From the NCBI GenBank assembly GCA_002803225.1, contig NXFV01000810.1, positions 1 to 64,000 on the forward strand: a DNA stretch of 64,000 bases. Reading direction: 5' to 3'. The position numbers and the translations under genes are program-made. Of this stretch, positions 1 through 11,620 are shown piece by piece (the stretch's first letter is position 1; the number at the start of each line of letters is the position of its first letter). The stretch comes from Gamarada debralockiae. Its lineage: Eukaryota; Ascomycota; Leotiomycetes; Helotiales; Hyphodiscaceae. The notes under the pieces are model-generated. The model did not search any database and was not told the DNA's origin. It saw only the letters and a list, made by a program, of their open reading frames with translations.

Positions 1-672
1 GAGAGATTTTTGAATTGAAGCTTACGAAACCTATTTTGGACTAGCGCTATATGCACCTCAGTGTTAGGGTTCTCATAACAACAAAGAGGCACTCTTATAT
101 TCCAACATAGCGCATGTAAAGCTACCAAACTTCTACTAAGAAACGTAGACGCTATAAGACTACTACATGTTATAGGAGTTAATGAGGCCTAGGCAAACTA
201 AGCTATAGGAGCTAGAAAGTAACAGGAGCGCTAGGAAGTGATTACGACGAGAGGGGAATGTCAGAAGTTGCTTGCATTATCTCTGCGCTACTGCAATCTT
301 TGATTATAAGAAGGCTAGGACAGCTCTATCACTATCGTCTCTACTGTGTGCTGTCACCATTGCCATAACTGCTCTGACCTCTGACACCGTCGAAGAGTGT
401 AATGCGTCACGTGGCTCCTTTCTCCTTTCATTAGCTCTCTCCCCACCCCTTGATTATAGGACTTAATTGTGCGAAAAGCTTTCCCAATCATCCTATCAAA
501 GTCCCTCACTAATCAGACTGCTTGATACCATCTAACCTGGACTTATCTTGAATCCTCTCATATAACATAAAGTTACAATGAGAGGGAGGGTTCCTAGGAG
601 GCTATAAGTACTCTCGTCGGGCTCAGACTCCTAACTTTTGCTCTCTGTGCTTTTGATTGTGTAAAACCACAC
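1..672. other. Gene-free, TA-rich decayed sequence
   Basis: No reading frame here resembles a protein I recognise. The first 600 bases are rich in TA dinucleotides and short stop-filled frames, as expected of old repeats altered by C-to-T mutation (RIP-like). The last part is the downstream flank of the UstYa-like gene. Confidence 0.4.
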
Positions 673-1575
673 TCAATGATCTGGCAACCCCACCTCATCC
701 CAATCCAACCTCCTCTCATTCCTCTCATTCCACTCTAGAATCCCCTTAAAATCCCGACACGTATGCAGTGTGGAGAAGTCTGGCAATGGCATCTTCTGCC
801 CCGGCTCATCGTAAAATAGGATCGGTTGTATATTGCTGCTGCACATGAGGTTAATGCGCAGGATGTCGATACAATGATCCGTATGTACCCTCCATTCTGG
901 CTTGCTGTACTCGGGATAGTAGTTGGGATATGTGGTCCTGCGGACGGCGTCCTATTTCCCACATCAGCCATCCATTCTTTGCTGTACTCACAGACATCGT
1001 GGATATTCGACGTACCAGACAATGCAATAAATGAAACACCTCCAACATTGCCAAATACCTTGGATCACCATCATCTCCTCCTTTTAAAGGAATTTTTCGA
1101 TATGCTCTCTGTGAATTCGATTTATTCATGAACCGGAGCTCAGACTCAGAGACCCAGAGTGGCGGAGTACCGATTCCGATTTGGCGCCATGCTTCGTCAA
1201 TATCTGAAGATGGTGTCCCTCTGTATTCATTTTCTTGCCAGATGTCGCCTTCTATTATCTTTGTGATGTAGGAAACGGCTGGTTGTGCTGGTGCTGAGTT
1301 GGTCTCAGAGTCAGCGTTGTTTCGGACGATCGGGGTATGGAAGAAGTACACCATGGGGAAAGTTGTGCAATGCACTGTTTTTCTCTTGAATCTCTACCGA
1401 GTTTTAGATAGAAGATGGTAGTGTAGACTCCGACTAGGAAAAGTTGGAGGATGAAGAATCCTAGTAGCCCAATGCTGGATAGGCGGCGTCGCCGATTTGG
1501 AGATGAGGTCTCGAATTTGGAGTTTTCGATATCCTCGTTCTGTCCTACTTGGACATAACTTGATGTGAGTCTCAT
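673..1575 (-). CDS. UstYa-like (DUF3328) oxidase
   Basis: Three exons, 1575-1398, 1293-1016 and 951-673, give 244 residues. The 64-nt second intron (952-1015) has a CTGAT branch site; joining across it restores a continuous family match that would otherwise hit a stop. The 104-nt first intron is chosen by phase and is less certain. A basic N-terminus (RRRR, about 28-31) precedes one membrane helix (about 35-57), then a lumenal domain. Both family signatures are present: HLLHC (147-151) and HTDHC (175-179, followed by IDILR). UstYa-type proteins are copper-dependent oxidases that cyclise or hydroxylate ribosomally made peptides and some other metabolites. The start at 1575 sits just before the basic stretch; an upstream ATG at 1656 is possible. 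The gene faces away from a small secreted peptide gene at 2370. No P450, methyltransferase or second UstY gene lies nearby, so substrate is unknown. Confidence 0.85.
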
Positions 1576-2369
1576 CGTCAAGGAGCGACCGTTTATCTCT
1601 TCAACAAAATATTGTCTAAGACGAGGAGAATAGAGAAGAAGGCTTGCCGAAACCATAGAAGCTATCCCACACCTGCTATCACCCGACCCCCGCTATCAAA
1701 TGCAGCAGGTCATTGCATGAAATACAATTTACTCCGCAGGGACATTATGAGTTGCAACATAAAGTACGTAACAATCATCCTGATATACGGCTTTCCTCAA
1801 CAAGAAGGTGAGTCGTTTAAATATCGGAAGGATCGGATGCGGACCCGAAGGCGTGAAGATCCGCGCCAGATCTACGTAAAAGTCACCTGAATCGCAACTA
1901 GTCCCGGATCAGCTGCCCATCGAACAACTTAATCCGAGGTAATCCCAGGGTAGGTTACCTCTCGAACAAGAAGGTGGGTTCAACTTATCTGCAAGGTCTT
2001 AAAATCTGAATGTGAGATGCCAATTCAGAGGCCTATTAGCTGCCTCGCGTCGCTGAGTCGGCCTAATTTTATCTATTATGCGGTTGGTCTTATATTCGTA
2101 TATCTCCTGCACTAAGCCTTAATTCTTGTATTGCTCCTCGTTGAAGTTTCTATCACCTTCTACTTCTAGTCAGTTTTGGTCTTGAAAGTCGCGAGTGTAA
2201 CGTATGACTGTGCTATTGGTAGATGATCCCTTAGAGAGTAAGGGGTATATATAACCCCACACCTTCCCGGCCCAAAGGCCAAATGAAATTTTCTAATCTG
2301 ACTCCAAACGTCAAACGAACAAATACAAGCCAATTATAATTTCACCGCAAATCCCAGAAGAAAATAAAA
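1576..2369. other. Divergent intergenic region between UstYa-like and peptide genes
   Basis: This 794-bp spacer separates the two head-to-head starts. It contains the TATA box of the peptide gene at 2246 and otherwise no convincing gene. A shared regulatory region is possible but is inferred from geometry only. Confidence 0.5.
2246..2254 (+). promoter_or_regulatory. TATA box of small secreted peptide gene
   Basis: TATATATAA lies about 116 bp upstream of the ATG at 2370. The ATG is preceded by an A-rich tract (AAAATAAAA), a favourable fungal start context. Confidence 0.55.
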
Positions 2370-2608
2370 ATGAAGTTCCTTATTAATCTCATCGCCCTTT
2401 TCACCACGGCAGCGCTTGCTATCCCGGTCGCCTTTTGTAAGGCCATACCTCTTATCCTTCTGATAATGTTTCTGACAGTACTTTAGCGGGCACCGAAGAA
2501 CGCAATGTGAACCCCATCACCGAAGCCAACGCTAAGAGGGGCGAAGACAACCCTCTTATTTTCTCGTGCTATAGCCTCCAGTGCGGAGGCACACTCGAGT
2601 CGCGTTGA
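2370..2608 (+). CDS. Small secreted peptide precursor with one Kex2-type site
   Basis: Two exons, 2370-2436 and 2487-2608, encode 62 residues. The 50-nt intron has a GTAAGG donor; of its two possible acceptors only the TTTAG at 2486 keeps the frame open. Residues 1-17 form a clear signal peptide ending in ALA. A short acidic pro-region follows, with a dibasic KR at 39-40 (a Kex2-type processing site) and a 22-residue tail containing C50, Y51 and C55. The tail could be one disulfide loop or the core of a ribosomally made, modified peptide (RiPP). The gene is divergent from a UstYa-like oxidase, the enzyme class that modifies dikaritin cores. Unlike known dikaritin precursors, there is only one KR-delimited unit. 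The alternative is a small cysteine-containing secreted effector. The gene is fairly well supported; the RiPP role is inference. Confidence 0.65.
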
Positions 2609-5600
2609 GATCTTGGTTGAGATATGAAGATGGTGGAAGGAAACATGTGGCTTAGGTGGAATAAGAATGGCTGAAATGTACAAGGTTTTAAAACTACACT
2701 TCTATTGTATCTGAGTAATAGAGGGGCAAATGCCTAGATTGGTCCTCATTTCTAACATTGTCACCTTAACCATTGTGGTCACATGATCTGTTATGTATAG
2801 CTTTGTAGCAGGGTCACGTGAACGACAGTAAATGAGCTTTGTAAAGTGATTCTTCAGATGAACTTGACTTAATTCTTTTTCCATTTCTACTGTCAGTGGA
2901 GCCTGTATATATAGAGCGCTGCACAGCTCATATGTATGTACCTAACGGCCGTTTCTACAAAGCCTTCAGATATCGGGTTAGATCATTACTAAAGATACCG
3001 GTATTTCAGGCAATATTCTTGATAGGCCAGGATATTATAGTATTGTACCCCGCATCTTGATATAGTGTGGCATCTAATTCATTATTGATATGTTTAATTA
3101 GTTAGGAGATAGATTACAAAGTATATTGGGTGTAAATTAAACAATTTTAATAACACCTTTAACACCTTAGTATATCTCATAGAAAAGCTCGAGACCAAGG
3201 AATCACTATCGCTATAGCAGCAAATCTTATGTCTATAGGGCCTCTAACAACGTTACTAGCTTAGCACCTGCAGCCTTCTTACCTCGTAATAATCGTAGTG
3301 TTATACCCTTGTCTGTTCTTGCTCAAGAGGAGTTTGATTCATTCAAGGCCCTAGTGGCCTTTATAACAGGCACACCGCTTGAGCTAGTTATGCTTTCGTG
3401 ATAAGGAAGCATTCGATACAAATACCAAAGAAGAACGATCGCTAGAAGAAGTTTCTAACCTGTAAGCATTCCAATGCAACTCCACCGATCGGTCTCTTCG
3501 TGAGCTTGGTAGAGGGAGAGGTCGACTTGGTGACGAAAGAAAATCCATACGGTGCGGTCGGGACCGCTGCTATCTGGGTCAAAACCAGATACAAATTGGT
3601 TCATAGGTGGATAATTGGCTCGCATCGCCAGGTCAAGGAAAGTGGCCCTGTACAGGTCGATGTCATGTGGGACTCTATTGAGAGGAAAGCACCAAGTGTT
3701 GCTTGTTCGCGGTTAAAAGTCAACCTACTGGTGCTACGGCTACTGAATAAGAGTCCAGATCTGGGATTCAAGAAGGTCTAGTTTAGGTCTACGGAAGTAG
3801 CCACTTGGTCAGCTACTCAGTCAGCTACTTACTTAGTTACTTAGTTAGCTACTTGAGGTATAAGTAAGGCTTGCTAACCCTACTTGTAAAAGGGCAAGCT
3901 TGAGTTTCGGAAATCAGATCGTACGAATGCTCAAGAATTCTACTATCAATATAACAATAACTTCTTCATTCATTGAACTGCTAGTTCTCTAATATACTGT
4001 GATTCCTCCTGTTGCCCTCCAGCTATTCATCAGCAAATCATGGAAGCGCATTGAGAAGTGCATGATTCGAGTTGCGAAGGCATTCAAATGCGGTTTCTAG
4101 TCAGTTTGTCCTCTATTCCTCAGCCTTGTCATTCCGTGGTTTTAAGTTCACCCCCATCGAAGAAGTACGAACACACATGATGAGCCTGTCCCCTCCAGAA
4201 AGACTGCACGTAATTTCCGACTTGGCTTTATGGTCAGCCAAAAGAAGAGCAAGAACCGTGCAAAACAATAACCAGTATAGAAATAACAAGGAGAATTCAA
4301 TCGACAATGACATAGCCCTCAAATTTTCCTTTCAGCAGCAGAAAAAGCAAGATGGTGTTTGCTTCCTCAATCATGTAGATAGAAGGCTCATTCCATTGGC
4401 CCCGACTCTCTACAAAGTAAACAACTTATCTCAAATCGTGCAAGTGCTGGCAAGAGATCCTGGAAGAAATCCAGGACATGCTGAATACCAATGGTTTCCA
4501 TTTCATCAACAGCATGGCACAGCTCTTCAAGAAGATGTCTACACGGGATGGTGTTTGCTTTTTCAATTGTGTAGATGGAAGGCTTATTAGTACACTTCAA
4601 AGAGACGCGTATGTGAAAGCGTAAGCATGAGTCAAGGCTGAAGTGGAGTGATCTATAGGGAAGAGGGATACTGAAATTGAAAGTCCACCTCCGGGGGGCC
4701 TCCCGGGGGGATCGAAGAATTTGTCAACTTCTCCCAAGCTTGCAGCATCTTGGTGAGAATCGCGTTGGTTCGCATCGAGTAGTAAATTTGGGCAGGAAGT
4801 AAATAGCAATAAACCCTAAACTGATCACGCAACTGAAGAGTGACTAGTCCAAGACTGAATGAGCCTGCAGAACATTGTAAATTGTGTAAAAAGCCCTCCA
4901 TCCTCTCCCAGGTCTGCCACAACTCTCACATTCCTTCTATCTTCCTAACCATCTTCTTCCACATTCTGGCCATTCCAGAAAAATCTCCCAAGCCATCAGG
5001 AGAATAAAAATACCAACTCTTCTCAACGAATTACTTTGAGAAGGGATGGTTTGGAAGGGAAATGCATCAAGATGGGATGTGATAGGAATCTAGCTGGCGC
5101 TCTTGTTTCTGTGGAGGTTTGCCGTAGCATGTGATGTGAGTTGACTCGTCTTTGCGAGCCCGGGTGGAGGTGGAATAATGCTGACGCCTTTCCGTAGGAC
5201 GCGAACTTTTGAAGTTCGCATTCTACAACGTAAGCAAGAAACGAGAAAGCAAGTTACTGAAGCGTGGAGATGGGAGAGGGAGGGGATTCCCACAATCTGG
5301 CTGGTAGGTTTCTATTGGGTTTACTCCATCTGGTGGACCAGGGAGGGAAACTCTGCCATACCGTGACGCGCCACACTCGGGATTCCTAAAGTCAGGAACC
5401 ATAAATTCACGATCTACCCGTGCGGCGAGAAGCAAGGTAAAGTATTGCCACGATAAGATAGCTAGGTGGGGGTTTTAGACTTTACTCCTCTATTGGCTAT
5501 TAGGGATTCGCCATAAGCGAGGGAGATGCTATTCTTGGCGTATTCTTGGGCGCCACACCGGTTAGTTCAGTTCAACGTTGATAAGACACAAGATTGGGGA

Positions 5601-5914
5601 TTCCTACCAGCCAGCCCATTCACCAGTCAGTGGAAGCAGTGGTGCTTTCCACATCCTTTCCATCAATTTTCAAGATTTATCCTCAGGATTCCTAGGATTC
5701 TGGGAATCACGATGGCTGTCGAATGGATACTTAAAGGCGAGATGTTTCTTCTCTTTGAGTCTGAAAAGAAGTTTCGGGATTCTCAGTCAACACTCAATTA
5801 TTTGCGATTGAACCTTCGCCTACTGACGACGCAAAATTAAGGACGACCAAGATCAATTGAATTGAATGAATGGGAACTGAACTGAGCGATTGGTCGATCA
5901 ATCAATCAATCATC
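2609..5914. other. Long gene-poor region with decayed repeats
   Basis: I recognise no intact gene here. Around 3000-3450 the sequence is TA-rich and stop-filled. At about 3795-3856 there is an imperfect tandem of roughly 12-bp units (variants of GTCAGCTACTTA). The stretch to about 4020 has the look of a retroelement end but no paired LTR was found. A peptide-like frame lies at 3500-3781, not recognised. A 42-bp direct repeat (4351-4392 and 4547-4588) is listed separately. The rest, to 5914, shows only short frames without family resemblance. Confidence 0.4.
4351..4588 (+). repeat. Two diverged direct copies of a 42-bp coding-like motif
   Basis: The copies at 4351-4392 and 4547-4588 differ at only a few positions, mostly C/T or A/G. 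Both can be read as the same short peptide (DGVCFLNHVDRRLI and DGVCFFNCVDGRLI) but lie in different frames. The frame through the second copy reads from roughly 4470 to a stop near 4617. This suggests a decayed gene with an internal repeat. I do not recognise the family. Confidence 0.4.
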
Positions 5915-6461
5915 ATGTATTTATACAATCAAACCCGTAAGTCTTTTTCTCTCCTATCTCTCGCTCTCACCTCACCTCGCCTTCTCCAACAACTCCACTC
6001 GTTATCGTATACATAGTAAATTCACCTCACCGCTATGCTAACATCCATCGAAATTTCCAGTTGCAATAGCTCTCGCCCCAGCTGTCGTAGACGTAGCTGC
6101 TATCGCCATTGCCAACATCAGCGACGACGCCAATGACAACCCCGGTTGGACCAAGGATTCCATCATGGAGATCAGCTTCGGCATCGTGGGGACCCTGCTT
6201 GGCGTCGCCAGTGTCTGGCTCGCCGTGTGCCATGGGGTGCGCTGGTTGGGTGAGTAGTGGAAATCTTTTCTTGGGACTTGGATTCCTAGCTTTCCTGCAT
6301 GGAGGGACAGTGTGAGGCTGGGAGGTTGTAGTGTTGTGTTGTGGCTCGTGGGTTGTGGTTAACGATTCTTGTGTTGTTTAGAGTATTACCAGGATGGAGC
6401 GAATGGCGCTCATGGTACCGGTGGTGTCGGGGATGAGGAGGAATTGCAGGCAATGGCATGA
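5915..6461 (+). CDS. Small membrane protein, unknown function
   Basis: Three exons, 5915-5936, 6061-6249 and 6382-6461, give 96 residues. Donors are GTAAGT and GTGAGT; acceptors are TTCCAG and TTTAG. Phases match at both joins. The tiny first exon encodes MYLYNQT, an N-terminus often seen in small fungal membrane proteins. Two hydrophobic stretches are visible, about 8-25 and 43-64, separated by an acidic loop rich in D and N. The C-terminus is Gly-rich then acidic (DEEE). I recognise no named family. The splice structure and two clean hydrophobic segments make a real gene likely, but function is unknown. Confidence 0.55.
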
Positions 6462-7698
6462 AGAGTGTGTTGATGTTCGGAAGTTGAAGAATGTGCAATG
6501 CAAGTGCAATGCGACGCTATCGTGTAGTTAGTTATCTGTGGAGCTAATTGAACAATTCAGCTTGCCTAATAATTAGTAACGAAGTGAGAAGGGCCGGCCC
6601 TTCCTGTTCCTTTTGTCCGATCATCCATACTCGAGTGGAAGAAAATCAGTTAAGGAAAATTATGTGCTCTCGCAATACCAATCCTATTCAATATTCAATG
6701 GGTTTTTGGTTTTGGGCCTCAAGCGGATCGAAACCTGTAGGGATAGGAATGCCAATACCAATGCCAATACCAATGCCAATACCAATGCCAATACCAATGC
6801 CAATACCAATGCCAATACCAAAAATGCCGCTTTGGTCATAGTTGATCTGCCAGTAAACCTTATTCCTAGGAAAGTGGAGCATCTTCATCCTGAGTAGTGT
6901 GGCTTGCTCCGAGTCGGGTTCCTAGAAAACTGGGACCCTAACAAGTGCTGCCCGGTTGCCGGAAATACCCACACCGCCAACACCTGCCCCGCATATTAGT
7001 GGCTGTCGAAGGAGATACGTCAAGCCACCTGCTGCAAAATCTAGGAATTCTGTTCTGCAGGTCTGCATGCGACACTCAACACAGAGACAGGGCGAGACGC
7101 GACAAGATGTTTACCGTGACAGCCTTCTTTGCTTTTCAACTTTTGCTCGCTCATTTTCTTCTTCTTCGTCGTCGTAGTATCCTTCCTCCCTAACAAAATC
7201 CCCATTGTTTCTCCTACCCCTCACCGGATCGGTGACTGCGACACTCTGCATTCGGGGCTGACTAGTAGCACCTTCAACGCCCTTCCATTCTACAACATTT
7301 AACAATCTTACCTTCAACAATCCAACTTCAACGATCCTAACTTGACTGGTTTGCCTGCCAGCGATCCCTCTTTCTGCGATTCCGCCAATTTCGCTCCTGC
7401 CACGATCTCATATTACCACTTTCAACGATCCTACCTTAACCAACCTTAGCTTGACCAGCTTGGCCGCCAGCAATCCCTCAGTTTCCAGTCCCTCATTCTA
7501 CCATTTCACCCATTTCACCTCCTACGATCCCTCGTATTACATCTGTCGGCTACGTTCACGACGACTGCAACTCCTCGAGCCTCTCTCCCTCATACAAAGC
7601 CTTGGATGATAATTGATCAAAGTTCGAACAGCCATTCATCGACGTTGAAAAGAACATACAAGGAGTAGACGGCAATCCCGAAATTCTAGGCTACCGAC
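6462..7698. other. Intergenic region upstream of the ankyrin/C2H2 gene
   Basis: It contains the 12-bp minisatellite at 6750 and, at about 7327-7545, two imperfect direct copies of a roughly 100-120 bp CT-rich sequence, each beginning TTCAACGATCCTA. The second part is probably the 5' leader of the gene starting at 7699. No separate gene was recognised. Confidence 0.45.
6750..6821. repeat. 12-bp minisatellite (CCAATGCCAATA)n
   Basis: About six near-perfect tandem copies of a 12-bp unit, itself built from CCAATR half-units. The stretch stays open in several frames only because the unit is a multiple of three. No gene covers it. Confidence 0.9.
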
Positions 7699-10600
7699 AT
7701 GATGCAGGCACCGTCGATTAGTTACCCCGATAATGGAGACATAGATGGCCAATGGCATTTCAAAAACGCCAAGCCTTTCCAATACAGATCTTCCAGCAAG
7801 TAAGTTATCTGTTGATTCGCTTGATTGAGTCTAACATTTTTGTCCTCCAAAGCCTTTTCGGAACAAGCTTTTGGCAAATATCCACCAGCGATGGCAACCT
7901 CAAATATCTGCCGCAGGAAGACTGGTCGTCCTCTATCCACGATATCAGTTTCTGCGCATGGAAGCCTAATCAGCTGACGGACGAATGTATCGACATCTGG
8001 AGTCCCACCCTCCGCAAAGCGCTCAGTGAAGCATGTCCAGACATATTTACGAGCAAGGCCGAGACTTGTCTCAGCCTTCAGAAGGTCCTTGAGAACTACG
8101 ATAGGTTAAAGGAATACGTACGTGAGAAAGAGCTTCATGTCTCTTCGGATGATCAAGTCTTGGAAGAGCTCAAACTCTTCGTCTACGTATTCCTCCAGCG
8201 TGGCGAGGTTGCCAAAATCCTAGGCACATTTGGCTTTGAGAAATTGTATGAGGACAAAATTCTCTCCATGTGTCATTGGGAAGATATACAACAGGCTGGC
8301 TTTGAAAGAGACCTAGAGGCGCTCGATAAGGCCTTTGACGCAGCTGAAGAAGAGGCCGCTGAAGACAAGGTCAGTCTTACTTTTCGTGTTGTAATATCAA
8401 GTAAATCCTACTAATATTATCCAAGACCGAGAACCCTACCAGTACGTCTTCCTTAAACTTAGGGTTGGACTCTATCGAAGACTGGACTTACTGGGTCAGT
8501 CTATTGCTTTTCCTCTTTTAAAACGGAGTGACTTATATTATTCAAGACCGAGAACAGTTTCGGTACATCTTCCTTAAACTTAGGAATGGACTCTATCGAA
8601 GACCGGACTTTTGATATGTCGGGATTTGTACCTCCACCTCCAGCATCAGAACCAGCTCCAAAGTCGGGGCTGTTAGATCTAGATAAATACTTCGTAAGTC
8701 TATTTCTTTTCCTATTTTAAAATGCGGTAAGCCCAACTAATTTCATTCAAGAACACGTTTAGTCCGCCTTTTCTATGCGATTCTAGTTGCAGAATTTGCT
8801 ACCCGTCACCACTGCCGCCGCCGCCGCCGCCGCCGACTAGCTTTCGACTTATGACCCCAGACGAGGAACAAAGATATCAGCATCGCCTCAGCATTGAAAA
8901 CGCCCATGAAGTTCTTGTTGCTGTCTCCAACAAAGAAGACACATTAGCTAGTAATCTTCTTGCCGAAGGAGGCTACTCTGGTTTTGCAAATCGATCAGTG
9001 GAGTTAGCACTTCGACAAGCGGACTATGACGCAGCAAGACTATTGATCTCAGCCGATTTCCCCATGATGGATGCGGTAATGGCCGGGGATCTAGGTCTTG
9101 TTCACCGGTTAATCTGCTACGAGGTCGACCCAAATGATGGACCTCACTTCATGGAAAGACCATTCCAGAGGGCCATCACGAATGGGAATTTGGATATAGC
9201 TCGATACCTCCTATGGCGCTGCAATATCACCGACCTCGGCAATTTGCGTGCTCCTCTGTGCCTTGCTCTACGAAATGGGTCCTTGGTGGAAGCGCAGTCT
9301 ATACTTAATCGACCAAGGACGTTGACTGCTAATGATGTCAAGGGATCCTCTGGAACAATGATACAGGTTCTCCGCCAAAATCTAAGAAGCGAACATAACT
9401 CCTTTTTGGCAGCAAGCTCGAATATCACAGCGTCTGTTGCTTTCCAAAAGCTCGGCATTCAACTTCAGGATTACCGGTCGTTGTGGAAGTTGGGCATATC
9501 AGCTATGCGGCGGCTGCGTAAGGACCGCGCTCCATCAGATTTTCGACAGATTATCAGCCTGCTTCTGGTGGCAAGTGCCATGCGCAAAACTTGCTCCATT
9601 GAGGAGTTCGGGGACTATGATGATTTCCTTATGGATCTTCAAAGATGGAGAGTTCTTGCTGTTGAGGAGTCTCGCAGGGAAGTATTCGATGAGCTTGTAT
9701 TTTGTCTTTGGGGCCAAAGGATGAGCCCTGTTCAGCCGTCTACCGGCGACTTTGGGAGAGACATGAATTTTCTCCGCGCCTTCACTAGAGAGTTTGTTGA
9801 AATGACTGAGATGTCATCAACGACCGATGATGCCAGTTTCCATGAAAAGTCCGGAAATGAGCAGGAGGATATCAGCCCTGGTCCTAACGTAGCGAGTGAC
9901 TACCACCAACCTGAGACTCCCAGTCCAGACGAAGGTTCAGTGCCTACAATTGAGCCTCCGCAAAGACTGTCATCGTGCACAGTTGCGGTCCATCTCAGGC
10001 TAGGGGCCATTTTTGCTTTTTTTATTGCATGTCTTCTTGGTATGTAACCCTATGACATATATGAATCGCATTTTAACACACAGGACAGCATTCCAAGGCT
10101 TCTTCTTGCAGGGCCTGTCAAACAATATACTGCACTCCTCTGGACTGTTCTCTTCATTGATTGATACGGCTTATGTCGCTCCCATGCTACAAACTCAGCT
10201 GCCAATTAGTCTCCAACCTTTCATTGAAGAAGCAAAGAAGGATATTTGTGCTGGGTCCATTCGTACAATTGCCGAGCTTGATAATTATATGTACAAGGTA
10301 AGTAACGTAACTCTGAATTTGAAGTAAAATATTGACTATCCGCACAGGTACTTTCATCAGCTACCTTTCATCAAGTGTGGGATCCGCCGTCGTTATGTAA
10401 AATGATTGAAGTCGGTTCTACTTCATTGAAGAAAGCTCTGGAGCATTGGAGTGTAGGGAAAAGGTTCACGAACTTAACTGTATACCTTGGGCTTCAACCT
10501 ACCCACATGTCGATGACAAGCTGCATCGAAGCAAATTCTACATCATCAATTGCAACGGACCTCAAAAGACTGGCAACCGCTTTTCATAATAGCCATATTT

Positions 10601-11196
10601 CAGCGATTGATAGAACTCTGCCCACAACCTCATTGCAAACAACCCAACGGCCCGCCAGCACAGCTTCTCCGACTATCGGGAGCCGGGTTCAGCATGAGCC
10701 TCCAGCTCGTGAGACGAGCATGTCGTCACCACAAGCCTTCTCGCTACCAGCCATCCCCGTTCCACAGCCACAATTCCCACCCCCTCAAGACGCATCACGA
10801 AACGCAATAGCCATCGTCGTTCCTCGACCAAGACAACAGGTGAGCCGTATTCAGAAGAAGCCGGTGGGCGCGCGGCCGAGAAAGCCGAAGCGTGTGGCAC
10901 CAGAGGTAGACCGCACGTGTGAAGTGTGCGGCAAGGTCTGTGCCTCGCTCGGCAATAAGAATCGCCATGTCAGAGATATGCACCCGCATGTCAATAGCCA
11001 AGGCGCAGATCTGGCTCAGGAATCAAGCCCCGGGACCGGTTCGGGTTCGGTGGTGCTTGAACGTCCGCTGCATTCTTGTCGGTTCGGATGCGGGGCGAGG
11101 TATACGCTGGAGAGGAATCGGGAGGATCATGAGAGGAAGAAGTGTAGGAATAGGGAGAGGGAGAGGGAAGGGGGTGAGATGAAAGAGATTGAGTAG
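7699..11196 (+). CDS. Large ankyrin-like / C2H2 zinc-finger protein
   Basis: Seven exons: 7699-7799, 7853-8369, 8426-8494, 8547-8693, 8752-10039, 10089-10297 and 10348-11196. All phases agree, giving 1059 residues. Residues 1-206 form an uncharacterised N-terminal domain. Exons 3 and 4 are tandem duplicates (residues 207-278). A polyproline run (about 298-307) precedes ankyrin-like helical repeats (about 360-460). A hydrophobic stretch near 695-713 could be a membrane segment or a buried helix. A basic linker leads to a C2H2 finger (C-x2-C-x12-H-x4-H, from about 968) and a C-x3-C-x12-H-x4-C finger near the C-terminus. The fingers suggest nucleic-acid or protein binding, and the ankyrin region a protein-interaction role. 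No specific function is assigned. The two consecutive ATGs at 7699 and 7702 open the frame; a further 5' exon cannot be excluded. Confidence 0.75.
8370..8751 (+). repeat. Tandem exon-intron duplication inside the ankyrin/C2H2 gene
   Basis: Exon 3 and the first half of exon 4 encode near-identical segments: both begin TEN, share TSSLNL, and contain DSIED. The flanking introns are also alike: GTCAGTC/GTCAGTC/GTAAGTC donors, TTTTCCT-TTTTAAAA cores in two of them, and ATTCAAG or ATCCAAG acceptors. The repeat unit is about 120 bp. All copies keep phase 0, so exons can be added or skipped without shifting frame. Confidence 0.85.
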
Positions 11197-11620
11197 GTTG
11201 TTGCTGGGGAGGGGGAGGTTATACTTTATGATGATTGAGATTTTGGTAGGTGTTGAGTGTGGAGTGTGTAATGTGTGTCTTTGTATGGATGAATAGGATT
11301 GATTGCGGATATAGTAGTGACTGAGGTGGAGGAAGGAAGTAGGTTTGGGATGGGATGGGATGGCGTCTTGCTAGATGGAGGCTTTAGGATGATGATATTT
11401 GGGAGTTTTGATCTCGGATGGAGAGTGTAAGTGTTGGATTCCGCATTTGAAATAAAGGTGTTATAACTAGATGGGGCATTGGAACTGTTTAGAATGAGTT
11501 GGTTAGTGGAGGGAGTAAGGCTTTTGGGTATTGGAAATGTAACTCTTGGAGCCATGGAGCGTGAATAGGCACGGCTTGCCCAACTTCACTAATACAATGA
11601 ATGCGTCGAGCAATATGGAG
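11197..11620. other. 3' flank of the ankyrin/C2H2 gene
   Basis: GT-rich then AT-rich sequence, probably the 3' untranslated region. No gene recognised. Confidence 0.5.

Noticed and set aside
4072..4590. 172-codon plus-strand frame
   Set aside because: Its sequence is unlike a conserved protein, and the repeated motif is better read in another frame.
6750..6821. CRISPR-like array
   Set aside because: The units are a contiguous 12-bp minisatellite without spacers, in a eukaryotic genome.
6688..6888. Gly-Ile repeat 'protein' over the minisatellite
   Set aside because: It is a direct product of the 12-bp tandem repeat, readable in several frames, with no gene structure.
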